A stretch of DNA of 64,000 nucleotides from Pseudoglutamicibacter cumminsii (GCF_016907775.1 NZ_JAFBCO010000001.1:1302001-1366000); one strand, 5' to 3'. Counted from the first letter of the stretch, positions 7,841 through 17,028 are shown. Notes: a model not told the origin generated them from the sequence alone. Program-made: numbers and translations.

Positions 7841-7873
7841 AAAACTCCGGCAAGCGATGCTTGCCGGAGTTTT
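7841..7873. terminator. Bidirectional rho-independent terminator
   Basis: A perfect 15-bp stem (AAAACTCCGGCAAGC) with a 3-nt loop carries A and T runs at its ends. It can stop transcription from both the phosphatase gene and the leftward tRNA-Arg gene. Confidence 0.88.
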
Positions 7874-7880
7874 GATTTGC

Positions 7881-7953
7881 GCGCCCTAAGGGATTCGAAC
7901 CCCTGACCTTCTGTTCCGTAGACAGACGCTCTATCCAGCTGAGCTAAGGGCGC
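7881..7953 (-). tRNA. tRNA-Arg(ACG)
   Basis: This 73-nt gene has acceptor GCGCCCT pairing with AGGGCGC, the anticodon loop CTACGGA (anticodon ACG) and T-arm GGTTCGAATCC. No CCA is encoded. Its A34 is the substrate of TadA, whose gene in this window is altered at its 3' end by IS6100. Confidence 0.97.
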
Positions 7954-8266
7954 ATTCAGTTTTTCACCTGATGTTCACCTGTTTGGTTCTCATCGATGGC
8001 GACCTGCTCAACAATACAGGCACTTGGAGGGGTGTGCAAATCGGTTTGAGGTCAACACGCAAAAGATGTACCGGTCTATTTGACTTGCACGACCTGTGGA
8101 AACGAGAGAAACCGCGGAAAATCAACGAACTTCCCATATGTTTCGGCTCGTCAAAGCTCTATTCACGTGGGACGCCTCACGTCACAGGAGGCTGACTTCA
8201 GCAAACCATGAGGTTGCACGGCTACTCTTGTTGAAGACGAAACAGTCCATTTGGAGGCACAGTCTT
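7954..8266. other. 313-bp region upstream of pckG and of tRNA-Arg
   Basis: No convincing gene: a 74-codon frame at 7971-8195 has no ribosome site or recognisable product. A PHO-box-like direct repeat lies at 7962-7979. A GGAGG-like ribosome site sits just before pckG. Confidence 0.5.
7962..7979 (+). promoter_or_regulatory. PHO-box-like direct repeat
   Basis: TTTCACC-TGAT-GTTCACC is two 7-bp units at an 11-bp period, the layout of actinobacterial PhoP/RegX3 boxes (GTTCACC-N4-GTTCACC). It shares CACCTGATGTTCA with the repeat in the phoU-senX3 promoter of this window. It lies 8 bp upstream of tRNA-Arg and about 290 bp upstream of pckG, so its target is uncertain. Confidence 0.5.
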
Positions 8267-10102
8267 ATGACCGCGAACGCCGAGCAGACCGCATTGTCCG
8301 CGCCTACTTCCCACCAGAAGTTGGCCCAATGGGTGTCCGAGGTGGCAGCACTGACCCAGCCGGATGCAATCCACTGGGTTGACGGTTCCGAATCCGAAGA
8401 CCTGAAGCTCAAGCAACTCCTGGTTGACTCTGGTACGTTCACCAAGCTCAACGAGGATCTATTCCCTAACTCTTACCTCGCGAACTCCGACCCAGCTGAC
8501 GTCGCTCGCGTGGAATCCCGCACGTTCATCTGCTCCGAGAAGGAAGAGGACGCCGGCTTCACGAACAACTGGATGGACCCAGTTGAGATGAAGACCAAGC
8601 TCAACGGCCTCTTCGAAGGCTCGATGCGCGGCCGCACGATGTACGTCATCCCGTTCGTGATGGGTCACCTTGATGCGAAGAACCCTAAGTTCGGTGTTGA
8701 GATCTCTGACTCCGCATACGTCGTGACGTCGATGCGCATCATGGCCAAGATCGGTAACGAGGTCTTGCGCAAGATGGAAGAGACCGAGGCGTTCTTCGTT
8801 CCAGCGCTGCACTCCGTTGGTGCTCCGCTCGAAGAGGGCGAAGAGGACGTCGCTTGGCCATGCAACGAAGAGAAGTGGATCGTTCACTTCCCTGAAGAGC
8901 GCTCCATCGTCTCCTACGGTTCCGGCTACGGCGGTAACGCGCTACTTGGCAAGAAGTGCTACTCGCTGCGTATCGCTTCCGTCATGGGTCGCGATGAGGG
9001 CTGGCTCGCTGAGCACATGGTTCTTATGCGCCTGACCAACCCAGAAGGTAAGTCCTTCAACATTTCCGCCGCGTTCCCATCGGCGTGCGGTAAGACCAAC
9101 CTCGCTCTCATCGACCCAACCGTCGAAGGCTGGAAGGCCGAGGTTCTGGGCGACGACATCGTCTGGATGAACTTTGACGAAGACGGCTCCCTGCGCGCGG
9201 TCAACCCTGAATACGGTTTCTTCGGTGTGGCTCCGGGCACCGGCTGGTCCACGAACCCGAACGCTATGCGCGCCATCGCCAAGGGCAACACGATCTTCAC
9301 CAACGTTGCACTGACCGATGAGGGCGGCGTTTGGTGGGAAGGCATGACCGACGAAGCCCCACAGCACCTGATCGACTGGCAGGGTAACGACTGGACCCCG
9401 GATGCCGGCCGCCCGGCCGCACACCCGAACAGCCGTTTCTGCACCCCGATTAGCCAGGCCGACATGCTGTCCGAAGAGTACTACAACCCGGATGGCGTCA
9501 AGCTCGACGCGATCATGTTCGGTGGTCGCCGCAAGACGACCGTTCCACTGGTTTCCCAGGCCCGTAGCTGGTCCCAGGGCGTGTTCTTCGGTTCGACCCT
9601 GTCCTCCGAGACGACCGCCGCAGCAGAAGGCGCGGTTGGCGTTGTGCGTCGCGACCCAATGGCGATGCTTCCATTCATCGGCTACGACGCGGGCGATTAC
9701 CTTAACCACTGGGACAAGCTCCGCGAGCTCCCAGCAGCTCAGGGCGGCAAGAACCTCCCGGCTGTGTTCCTGGTCAACTGGTTCCGCCGCAACGCCGATG
9801 GCGGCTTCGCATGGCCGGGCTTCGGCGAGAACTCGCGCGTTCTGAAATGGATCTGCGACCGCATCGAAGGCAAGGTTGAAGCGACCGAGACCCCTCTGGG
9901 CCTCATCCCTGCGGAAGGTTCACTGGATCTGGCTGGCCTCGAGATCAGCGATTCGGACCTCGAAGCCGCAACCCGCTTTGACGTCGAAGAGTGGAAGAAC
10001 GAACTGCCGCTCATCGAGCAGTGGTACGAGAACTTCGGCGACCACCTGCCAGCCTCCATGCGCGCTGAGCTGGACGCCTTGCGTGAGCGCCTCGGAGCTT
10101 AA
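8267..10102 (+). CDS. pckG: Phosphoenolpyruvate carboxykinase (GTP)
   Basis: The enzyme converts oxaloacetate and GTP to phosphoenolpyruvate, CO2 and GDP, the first step of gluconeogenesis. The chosen ATG ([20 protein letters not shown]) follows TTGGAGGCAC and gives 611 aa, typical for the GTP-type family. An in-frame extension to 8096 has no ribosome site. The nucleotide-binding loop [10 protein letters not shown] lies near residue 270, and the GTP-specific signatures (VGDDIVWM-like [24 protein letters not shown]) are present. It is monocistronic and followed by a strong terminator. Confidence 0.97.
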   Translation: MTANAEQTALSAPTSHQKLAQWVSEVAALTQPDAIHWVDGSESEDLKLKQLLVDSGTFTKLNEDLFPNSYLANSDPADVARVESRTFICSEKEEDAGFTNNWMDPVEMKTKLNGLFEGSMRGRTMYVIPFVMGHLDAKNPKFGVEISDSAYVVTSMRIMAKIGNEVLRKMEETEAFFVPALHSVGAPLEEGEEDVAWPCNEEKWIVHFPEERSIVSYGSGYGGNALLGKKCYSLRIASVMGRDEGWLAEHMVLMRLTNPEGKSFNISAAFPSACGKTNLALIDPTVEGWKAEVLGDDIVWMNFDEDGSLRAVNPEYGFFGVAPGTGWSTNPNAMRAIAKGNTIFTNVALTDEGGVWWEGMTDEAPQHLIDWQGNDWTPDAGRPAAHPNSRFCTPISQADMLSEEYYNPDGVKLDAIMFGGRRKTTVPLVSQARSWSQGVFFGSTLSSETTAAAEGAVGVVRRDPMAMLPFIGYDAGDYLNHWDKLRELPAAQGGKNLPAVFLVNWFRRNADGGFAWPGFGENSRVLKWICDRIEGKVEATETPLGLIPAEGSLDLAGLEISDSDLEAATRFDVEEWKNELPLIEQWYENFGDHLPASMRAELDALRERLGA

Positions 10103-10136
10103 CGTAAGTCGTTACAGCTGATGCTGTGAACTGATG

Positions 10137-10183
10137 ACGATGCCGCAGTCACTAAAGTGAAGTGACTGCGGCATCGTTGTTTT
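10137..10183 (+). terminator. Rho-independent terminator after pckG
   Basis: A perfect 17-bp stem beginning ACGATGCCGCAGTCACT, with a 7-nt loop, is followed by TGTTTT. Confidence 0.9.
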
Positions 10184-10205
10184 CTGCTCAGAAAGGCGGG
10201 GCCAT

Positions 10206-10649
10206 ATGGCGGAGCTGACGTTGATTTTCGATGGCCGCTGCGGCGTGTGCACGCGGGCCGCGGGCTGGTTGCGGCGCCTGGATAGGGGCGGCCGGGTTGA
10301 GTTGCGGGCATCACAAGAGCGCGGGGTGCGGGAAGCGTTTGGGCTCACGCAGGAGCAGACCGCCGTTGAGATATGGGCTTTCCGCATGCAGCCCGGTGGA
10401 CGGGATGTAGCGGTTTCGCGTGGCGCAGGCGCGGCTTCTGTTGCGTTGGACGTCGCGTTGGGTACGCGCATTTTCAGGGCTGTGTATCGGTTCCCGCCTG
10501 TGCGGTGGTGTGCCGACCTCGTCTACGCGTGGGTGAGTGCCCACCGCGGGCGGTTCCCGGGCATCACGCCGTGGTGCACGCAAAACCCCGGGGCTTGCGA
10601 GGATGCTGAGGCATCCCGTGCAAACCCCGGGGCGTGCGGAGCGGTCTAG
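10206..10649 (+). CDS. DCC-family (DUF393) thiol-disulfide oxidoreductase-like protein
   Basis: This 147-aa protein begins MAELTLIFDGRCGVCTRAAGWLRRLD. The D-G-R-C-G-V-C signature is the DCC-family mark (DxxCxxC), proposed to give a thioredoxin-like redox centre. The C-terminal part has YRFPPVRWCADLVYAWVSAHR as in the family, then an unusual tail in which NPGAC occurs twice about 14 residues apart. It starts 23 bp after the pckG terminator. The physiological substrate of the family is unknown. Confidence 0.8.
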   Translation: MAELTLIFDGRCGVCTRAAGWLRRLDRGGRVELRASQERGVREAFGLTQEQTAVEIWAFRMQPGGRDVAVSRGAGAASVALDVALGTRIFRAVYRFPPVRWCADLVYAWVSAHRGRFPGITPWCTQNPGACEDAEASRANPGACGAV

Positions 10650-10697
10650 TTAGAGGAAGCGGTCGAGCGCGTGAGGTCTCGAGCGCTTTAGCTCGAG

Positions 10698-12104
10698 CTA
10701 GCCGCGGAGGATTCCGAGTACGGAATCGCGGATACGTTCCATGGTTTCGCGGTCGTTGGCTTCCGCATTGAAGCGGAGTAGCGGCTCGGTGTTGGACGGC
10801 CGCAGGTTGAACCACCATGAGCCGTCGGTTGCGCTGACCGTGGTGCCGTCGAGGGTTTCGACCTCGGTGTCATCGCCGGATCCGAGCTCGTCAACGACCT
10901 TCTGGGTTGCGGCAGCGGCGTCCGCGACCTTGGTGTTGATCTCGCCGGACGCGACATACGGCTCGTATTGGGCAACAAGCTCGGACAACGGCTTGTCTTG
11001 CCCACCGAGTGCGGCAAGAATGTGCATCGCGGCGAGCATCCCGGTGTCGGCGAAGTAGAAGTCCCGGAAGTAGTAGTGGGCGCTGTGTTCGCCACCGAAC
11101 ACAGCGTCTTCTTCCGCCATGACGGCCTTGATGAACGAATGCCCAACGCGGGTTCGCACAGCGCGGCCGCCGGCCGCCTCAACCGTTTCCGGGACTGCCT
11201 TGGACGTGATGAGGTTGTGGATCACCACCGGAGTTTCTTCGCCCGCGGCCTTCGCGCGAGCGATTTCGCGGGCCGCAACCAAAGCGGTGATCGCGGAAGG
11301 GGAGACCGCGGCACCGTTTTCGTCCACCACGAAGCAGCGGTCAGCATCGCCATCGAAAGCAAGGCCAAGGTCTGCGCCGTGCTGCTTCACGGCGGTCTGG
11401 AGGTCAGCGATATTTTCAGGCTCGATGGGGTTAGCGGGGTGGTTCGGGAAGGAACCGTCGAGCTCGAAGTAGAGCGGGAAGATCTCTAGTGGTAGGGCTT
11501 CAAGCTCTGCATCGCCCAGGACGGCTGGGGTCGTGAGCCCAGCCATGCCATTGCCCGCATCGACGACCACCTTGAGCGGCCGGATGCTGGAAAGGTCAAC
11601 AAGGGAACGCAAGTGCCGCGCGTAGTCCGCAAGCACATCGCGGTGTTCAATCTCAGCGGGCGCGTTGAGCGGCTGCGGGAGGCCCTCGTTGAGGTACTTC
11701 TGGGCGAGGATGCGGATGTCCTCTAGGCCGGAATCCGCGGAGATCGGCTTGGCGCCGGCTCGAGTCATCTTGATGCCGTTATAGCCCGCGGGATTGTGGG
11801 ACGCGGTGAAGGTGACCCCTGCGGCGTCGAGGGAGCCGCTTGCGAAGTAGAGCTCATCGGTTGAGATTTGGCCGAGGACCACGGGATTAGCGCCACGTAC
11901 CGCGAGGGTCTCAGCGAAAACATTCATGAACTGTGTGCTGGATGGTCGCATGTCTCCGCCGACAAGTACCGTGGACCCGGCTAGGCCAAGGACATCGACG
12001 AACGCGGCGGCGGTCGCTTGGACGGTTTCGTCTGTGATGGTCTCGCCGACGATACCGCGCACATCATAGGCTTTAAATGAATCGCTGAGATTGATCGTGG
12101 TCAT
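10698..12104 (-). CDS. manB: Phosphomannomutase/phosphoglucomutase
   Basis: This enzyme moves phosphate between C6 and C1 of mannose or glucose, supplying sugar phosphates for wall and glycan synthesis. The 468-aa protein has N-terminal FKAYDVRGIVG, the phosphoserine loop TASHNPAGYNG near residue 100, the metal-binding DGDADR near 250, a sugar-binding GEHSAHYYF loop and the C-terminal phosphate-binding RPSNTEPLLRFNAE. All four domains look intact. The choice between mannose and glucose as main substrate cannot be settled from sequence. Its start region overlaps the leader of the divergent recQ. Confidence 0.92.
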   Translation of the reverse strand: MTTINLSDSFKAYDVRGIVGETITDETVQATAAAFVDVLGLAGSTVLVGGDMRPSSTQFMNVFAETLAVRGANPVVLGQISTDELYFASGSLDAAGVTFTASHNPAGYNGIKMTRAGAKPISADSGLEDIRILAQKYLNEGLPQPLNAPAEIEHRDVLADYARHLRSLVDLSSIRPLKVVVDAGNGMAGLTTPAVLGDAELEALPLEIFPLYFELDGSFPNHPANPIEPENIADLQTAVKQHGADLGLAFDGDADRCFVVDENGAAVSPSAITALVAAREIARAKAAGEETPVVIHNLITSKAVPETVEAAGGRAVRTRVGHSFIKAVMAEEDAVFGGEHSAHYYFRDFYFADTGMLAAMHILAALGGQDKPLSELVAQYEPYVASGEINTKVADAAAATQKVVDELGSGDDTEVETLDGTTVSATDGSWWFNLRPSNTEPLLRFNAEANDRETMERIRDSVLGILRG

Positions 12105-12171
12105 AACTGTCAGACTACGCTGTCATGCTTGTGCCACTGGTCAGGCTCACGGAAACAGCGGGAGGCGTGAG

Positions 12172-14343
12172 ATGGAACATACGGGTAATAAGGGTCTGTC
12201 TGCTGATTTCGATGCGGCTTCTGCGCTCGCCGCGCTCCGCCGCCTGGTGGGCAACGACGCTGCGCAGTTTCACCCGGGGCAACTTGAGGCGATCGAGGCG
12301 TTAGTCGGGCGCCGGCGTAGGGCCTTGGCGGTTCAGCGGACTGGGTGGGGTAAGTCGGCTGTGTATTTTGTGGCGACTGCGTTGTTGCGGGCGCAGGGTG
12401 CTGGCCCAACGTTGATTATTTCTCCGTTGCTGGCGTTGATGCGGGACCAGATTGCGGCGGCTGAGCGGGCTGGTGTGCGTGCGCACGCGATCAATTCGGC
12501 GAACGCGACGGAGTGGGAACAGATTCGAGCCAAGCTCGCTGAAGATCAGGTGGATGTTCTGTTGGTGTCTCCGGAGCGGCTGAATAATCCGCGGTTCCGC
12601 GAAGAGCAGCTTCCGCAGTTGGTTGAGCGGATGAGTCTCCTTGTGGTGGATGAGGCGCACTGTATTTCTGACTGGGGGCACGATTTCCGGCCGGATTACC
12701 GCCGCATCAAGGATCTCATCGAACGCCTTCCGCAGGGAGTTCCTGTTTTGGCGACCACCGCGACCGCGAACGAGCGGGTGGTGCGGGATGTTGAGGAACA
12801 GCTCGCCGCGGGTGGCCAGGACGTTTTCACGTTGCGCGGCCCATTGGCAAGGAAGTCGCTGAGGCTCGGGGTTTTGCGGATGGCGAGCCCGCGCAAGCAG
12901 CTCGGTTGGCTCGTGCAGCACGTGGGGGAGCTTGAAGGCTCCGGGATTATTTATGCGTTGACGGTTTCTGCGGCCGAAGACATCGCGCAGATGCTACGTG
13001 AGGCCGGGTTGAACGTGCGGGCTTACACAGGCCGCACGGACCAGGATGAGCGGCATGAGCTTGAGGATGCGCTCAAGAACAATCAGGTCAAGGCGTTGGT
13101 TGCGACGTCGGCGTTGGGCATGGGCTTCGACAAACCTGATCTTGGTTTCGTGGTGCATGTGGGTGCGCCTAGCTCGCCGGTTGCGTATTACCAGCAGGTG
13201 GGGCGTGCGGGCCGTGGCACTGAGCGAGCGGATGTTCTGTTGTTGCCGGGGCCGGAAGACCGCGAGATTTGGCGGTATTTCGCCTCGGCCTCAATGCCGC
13301 AGGAGTCTGTTGCCCGGGCAGTGATCGATGCGTTGGCTGAGGCGGGTGGGCCGGTTTCGGTTCCGGTTCTGGAAGCGCGGGTCAATGTCCGCCGGACTGC
13401 GCTGGAATTGTTGCTTAAGGTGCTGGCTGTTGACGGCGCGGTTGAGCGCGTTCAGGGTGGCTGGGTTGGCACGGGTGTTCCGTGGAGCTATGACCGTGAA
13501 CGTTATGAACGGGTCGCGCAGGCGCGTGAAGCGGAGCAGGAAGCGATGCTGGCTTATGAGCAGACGGATGGTTGCCGGATGCGTTTCCTCTCCGAGCAGC
13601 TGGATGACCCGCATGCAGAAGACTGCAGGCTCTGCGATAACTGTGCCGGCCGGTGGTTCCCGTCTGATGTGGGGGATGAAGCCACGCACCTCGCTGAGGG
13701 TGGATTGAGCCGGGTTGGTGTCGAGATTGAGCCGCGGAAGATGTACCCGACAGGACTGTCCGCGTTGGGCCTCGATGTAAAGGGGCGGATCCCTGCCGAG
13801 CTTCAGGCCGGTGAAGGGCGCGCGCTGGCTCGGCTAACGGACCCTGGGTGGGGTGCGAGGCTGCGTGAGTTGTTGCAGCAAGCTCCGGATGCCCCGGTTG
13901 CTGCCGATGTGGTTCGTGCGTGCGTCAAGGTCGTCGCTGACTGGTCGTCGGCGGCTGGCTGGATGGGGGAGGACGGCACGGCGTCGCCGGAGCGTCCGGT
14001 GGGTGTTGTGGCGATGCCATCTGCGCAGCATCCGCAGCTCGTATCCAGCTTGGCGTCTGAGCTTGCTCGGATTGGGCAGATGCGCTTTATCGGCGCGCTT
14101 GAGTACGCGGGGGCGCCTCCGCGTACGGGGCCGGGCGGTAACTCGGCGTACCGGTTCGCGGATGTGCAGGGTGCGTTCCTGGTGCCGGAGGCGATGCGTG
14201 ATGCGGTGGCGTCGGCGCCGGGTCCGTTGCTGCTGGTCGATGACCTCGTGGATTCGCGATGGTCGATCACTAGTGCGGCTGCAGTGTTGCGCCAGGCGGG
14301 TGTGCCAGGGGTGCTTCCTTTTGCTTTGGCGGTTGTTGGTTAG
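12172..14343 (+). CDS. recQ: RecQ-family DNA helicase with C-terminal phosphoribosyltransferase-like domain
   Basis: This ATP-dependent 3'-5' DNA helicase acts in recombination and repair. In 723 aa it has a variant Walker A (QRTGWGKSA, near 55), DEAH box with VVDEAHCISDWGHDFRPDYR (near 160), motif III ATTATAN, motif VI QQVGRAGRG, and a zinc-binding segment with cysteines in CRMRFL...DCRLCDNC (about 468-490). The usual HRDC domain is absent; instead the last ~100 residues resemble a type I phosphoribosyltransferase, ending LLLVDDLVDSRWS and a hydrophobic strand. The ATG at 12172 is chosen for GGGAGGCGTGAG just upstream; the frame is open 27 codons further. It is divergent from manB. Confidence 0.9.
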   Translation: MEHTGNKGLSADFDAASALAALRRLVGNDAAQFHPGQLEAIEALVGRRRRALAVQRTGWGKSAVYFVATALLRAQGAGPTLIISPLLALMRDQIAAAERAGVRAHAINSANATEWEQIRAKLAEDQVDVLLVSPERLNNPRFREEQLPQLVERMSLLVVDEAHCISDWGHDFRPDYRRIKDLIERLPQGVPVLATTATANERVVRDVEEQLAAGGQDVFTLRGPLARKSLRLGVLRMASPRKQLGWLVQHVGELEGSGIIYALTVSAAEDIAQMLREAGLNVRAYTGRTDQDERHELEDALKNNQVKALVATSALGMGFDKPDLGFVVHVGAPSSPVAYYQQVGRAGRGTERADVLLLPGPEDREIWRYFASASMPQESVARAVIDALAEAGGPVSVPVLEARVNVRRTALELLLKVLAVDGAVERVQGGWVGTGVPWSYDRERYERVAQAREAEQEAMLAYEQTDGCRMRFLSEQLDDPHAEDCRLCDNCAGRWFPSDVGDEATHLAEGGLSRVGVEIEPRKMYPTGLSALGLDVKGRIPAELQAGEGRALARLTDPGWGARLRELLQQAPDAPVAADVVRACVKVVADWSSAAGWMGEDGTASPERPVGVVAMPSAQHPQLVSSLASELARIGQMRFIGALEYAGAPPRTGPGGNSAYRFADVQGAFLVPEAMRDAVASAPGPLLLVDDLVDSRWSITSAAAVLRQAGVPGVLPFALAVVG

Positions 14344-14366
14344 CGGGGCTTCGTAGAATTAGAAGT

Positions 14367-15329
14367 ATGGAACCATCGTTTCTGGTCTTGGGCGTTGTAG
14401 TTGGTGTGGTCGCGATTGTGTTGGGTCTGCGGTCCGCGGGGAAGCGTGCGCGGAAGAATTTGCAGGAGAACACTACGCCTGAGCGTGCCCGCGAGGTGTC
14501 GGAGCTTTTAGACGTTGAGACCCATAAGGCGGTTTATGCCCGGATCGCTCAGAATGATCTGATGGGTGCGGCGCAGTTGATTAAAAGCGCGACTGACCGT
14601 TCGAACATGGACTGCATCACCGACGTTGTGGCGTTGCAGCAGTACCCGCAGGTCAAGTCGCAGGCCGCGTTCCGCGAGATAGAAACCCCGGAATTCGAGA
14701 CGCCGAAGTTTGAAAATCTGGAGCTGGAAAGCCTGGAGCGCAAGGCGTCTGAGGCGTCGTCAGCTGAACCGCACGCCGACGTCCAGGATTCGACCGCATC
14801 GGGCCCTGTTGATGCCTCTGATCTTGATATTCCTTCTGACCAGGATTGGGCGATCCCGGAAGATTGGGCGGTCCGGTACGGCGATGAGGCGGCGGCGTCC
14901 GAGCGTCACATGAACTTCACCCACAACGATGGGGAGCGTGAGCATTCGTTCAGTACTCAGGACATTCCGGCTGCTGAACGCGACCAGCTGATGGCTAAGT
15001 TGCGTGACCGTCGGTTCGATGAGGCATCCGAGATCATCGGCCGGCATATTGACCTGGATCAGGGGATCATTCGCCGCGCTTTGGAAGCAAACATGGCCGC
15101 TGGTTCGGGCAACGGAGTCACGTTGCAGGTCAACGTTGGTGACGGGCGCACGGTCACGTTCAGTACGGACCGTTTGAGCGAAACCGAGCGGGGCATTTTC
15201 ATGACGGCGATGCACATGGAAGACGTGGACGCTGCCGTGGATATTTTCATGCGTCATACCGGTGTTGATGAGGAACACGCGCGCGAGGTGCTCCAGCAGG
15301 TGGCGCACCTATATAAGCGCGGCCACTAA
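14367..15329 (+). CDS. Membrane-anchored protein of unknown function
   Basis: I do not recognise this 320-aa protein. An N-terminal membrane segment (FLVLGVVVGVVAIVLGL) is followed by basic residues (RSAGKRARKN), so the rest should be cytoplasmic. Residues 35-95 form a helical unit (SELLDVETHKAVYARIAQND). An acidic linker of about 90 residues with ETPEFETPKFENLELESLE follows. The C-terminal ~100 residues hold two similar units, each with AERDQLMAKLRDRRFDEASEIIGRH-like and ETERGIFMTAMHMEDVDAAVDIFMRH-like helices. It begins 23 bp after recQ and may be cotranscribed. Confidence 0.6.
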   Translation: MEPSFLVLGVVVGVVAIVLGLRSAGKRARKNLQENTTPERAREVSELLDVETHKAVYARIAQNDLMGAAQLIKSATDRSNMDCITDVVALQQYPQVKSQAAFREIETPEFETPKFENLELESLERKASEASSAEPHADVQDSTASGPVDASDLDIPSDQDWAIPEDWAVRYGDEAAASERHMNFTHNDGEREHSFSTQDIPAAERDQLMAKLRDRRFDEASEIIGRHIDLDQGIIRRALEANMAAGSGNGVTLQVNVGDGRTVTFSTDRLSETERGIFMTAMHMEDVDAAVDIFMRHTGVDEEHAREVLQQVAHLYKRGH

Positions 15330-15455
15330 GCGCGCATCTGCTTCGTTTAGCTTTCCGCTAAGGCTATTCACCTGGGTGAGGTGTTCGCCTTTAATGGTCG
15401 TGTAGGTCTGATCTAGTTTTCTCGCCTTATACGTTGTCCCGCTAAGGAGGAACAC

Positions 15456-16001
15456 ATGGCATTGGCACCAAACGGAAACGATCCATTTGCTGGCTTGGGT
15501 GAGGTCCCAAGCTTCGAGCTGACGTCCACCACGGTTGAGGATGGTGGGATGTGGCCGGCTGAACAGTACTCCGGCGCTTTCGGCATTGAGGGCGGTAAGG
15601 ACATTTCGCCGCAGCTCAGCTGGTCTGGCGCACCTGAGGGAACTAAGAGCTTCGCGGTCACGGTGTTTGACCCGGACGCTCCAACGCAGTCGGGTTTCTG
15701 GCACTGGGTTCTCACTCGTATCCCGGCTTCGGTTACGGAGCTCGCTGAAGGCGCAGGCGATGGCCTGGACCTTCCGGAAGGTGCGTTCCAGTTGAAGAAC
15801 GATGGCGGCCAGCCTGGCTTCATCGGTGCCGCTCCGCCGCAGGGCCATGGCCCGCATCGTTATGTGATTACCGTACACGCGCTAGACGTTGAGGACCTGG
15901 GTGTGGATGGCGACACCTCGCCGGCTAAGCATGGTTTCATGATGTTCGGTCACACGCTGGGCCGCGCCACGATTGTGGTCAACGGCGAGATCCCAGCGTA
16001 G
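15456..16001 (+). CDS. YbhB/YbcL-family (PEBP-like) protein
   Basis: This 181-aa protein belongs to the phosphatidylethanolamine-binding protein / Raf kinase inhibitor-like family, whose bacterial role is not established. Family motifs are visible: SPQLSWSGAPEGTKSFAVTVFDPDAPTQSGFWHW with the D-P-D-A-P and H-W ligand-pocket residues, and PPQGHGPHRYVITVHALD. There is no signal peptide, so it should be cytoplasmic. A strong AAGGAGGA ribosome site precedes the ATG. It stands alone. Confidence 0.9.
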   Translation: MALAPNGNDPFAGLGEVPSFELTSTTVEDGGMWPAEQYSGAFGIEGGKDISPQLSWSGAPEGTKSFAVTVFDPDAPTQSGFWHWVLTRIPASVTELAEGAGDGLDLPEGAFQLKNDGGQPGFIGAAPPQGHGPHRYVITVHALDVEDLGVDGDTSPAKHGFMMFGHTLGRATIVVNGEIPA

Positions 16002-16101
16002 TTTTCAGCCGATACGGCTTGTATGTGATTCGGGGGTGGTTCCGCGGCATGGGTCGCGGAACCATCCCCGACGCGTTTACTTCTGCCTCCGCCCTGGATG
16101 G

Positions 16102-16120
16102 TTAGGTCTCGCTAACTTTA
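16102..16120. promoter_or_regulatory. DtxR/IdeR-like iron box
   Basis: TTAGGTCTCGCTAACTTTA agrees with the DtxR/IdeR consensus TTAGGTTAGSCTAACCTAA at 14 of 19 positions. It ends next to the likely start of the VIT1-like transporter gene. That location suggests iron-dependent control, repression or activation being open. Confidence 0.5.
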
Positions 16121-16121
16121 G

Positions 16122-16919
16122 GTGATGCTTAGTAAGCGAAGCCTTTCTTTGCTAGCGCTTGCCGTTGAAACGGAGGATGCTGTTCATACGACTTCAACGA
16201 ATGTAGGGCCTGAGAACAGGTCGGAGCCGCATCAGGCTTCGGGACACGCGCAAAAACTGAACTGGCTACGTGCGGGTGTTTTGGGCGCTAATGACGGCAT
16301 CGTTTCTGTCGCTGCGGTGGTGGTTGGTGTCGCGGGTGCGACGAGCCAGATCGGCCCGATTCTGACGGCCGGTGCCGCCGCTGTGATTGGTGGCGCGGTG
16401 TCGATGGGGTTGGGTGAATACGTTTCGGTTTCTTCGCAGAGGGACGCGGAGGAAGCCCTAGTTGCCAAGGAGAAACGTGAGCTTCAAGAAGATCCTGAGG
16501 GTGAGCTTGAGGAGCTGCCGCAGCTGTATCAGGAGCAGGCGCTCTCGCGTGATACTGCGGAGAAGGTCGCGGTTGAGTTGACTGAGAAGGATGCGTTGAA
16601 GGCGCACCTGCAGATGGAGCTCAACATCGATGAGGATGACATTGTGAGTCCGTGGCATGCGGCTTTCGCGTCGATGCTCGCGTTCCTTGCTGGTGCTATC
16701 TTGCCGATGCTGACGATCGTCCTGCTCCCGCAGGGGGCGAACATTGTGGGCACGTTTGTTGCGACGTTGGTTGCGCTCGCGCTTACGGGGGCGGTTAGTG
16801 CCGAGCTGGGCGGTAGTTCGCCGGTCAAGGCCGGTATACGCGTGGTGATCGGTGGCGCGATGGCGCTCGGGTTCACGTACCTTGTGGGCTACCTGCTGGG
16901 CGCGTCCGGGGTCGCTTGA
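16122..16919 (+). CDS. VIT1/CCC1-family iron/manganese transporter
   Basis: Members move Fe(II) or Mn(II) across membranes, usually to detoxify or store metal. After a weakly conserved N-terminus the protein (265 aa from GTG at 16122, or ATG at 16125) has the family opening LNWLRAGVLGANDGIVSVAAVVVG, then GAVSMGLGEYVSVSSQRDAEEALVAKEKREL, a cytosolic metal-binding helical region rich in Glu, and three C-terminal membrane segments (AFASMLAFLAGAILPML, TFVATLVALALTGAVSAELGG, VVIGGAMALGFTYLVGYLLG). The start is uncertain because a DtxR-like box abuts it; a start inside the first 15 codons is possible. Confidence 0.88.
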   Translation: MMLSKRSLSLLALAVETEDAVHTTSTNVGPENRSEPHQASGHAQKLNWLRAGVLGANDGIVSVAAVVVGVAGATSQIGPILTAGAAAVIGGAVSMGLGEYVSVSSQRDAEEALVAKEKRELQEDPEGELEELPQLYQEQALSRDTAEKVAVELTEKDALKAHLQMELNIDEDDIVSPWHAAFASMLAFLAGAILPMLTIVLLPQGANIVGTFVATLVALALTGAVSAELGGSSPVKAGIRVVIGGAMALGFTYLVGYLLGASGVA

Positions 16920-16958
16920 GGTGTAAGTGTTTCAGCGCAAGTTGCCTGCCCCTAATAT

Positions 16959-16999
16959 GGCTTTAGCCCGGCACCCTTATAGGGTGCCGGGCTAAAGCC
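16959..16999. terminator. Terminator-like hairpin between convergent genes
   Basis: A perfect 19-bp stem (GGCTTTAGCCCGGCACCCT) with loop TAT lies between the transporter gene and the leftward Ltp gene. No T-run follows on either side, so termination efficiency is uncertain. Confidence 0.7.
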
Positions 17000-17028
17000 G
17001 GTCTGTCACCAGTCACCTGAAAACAGAT

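Noticed and set aside
8096-8266. 57-codon N-terminal extension of pckG
   Set aside because: No ribosome site, and the standard N-terminus begins at the later ATG with GGAGG.
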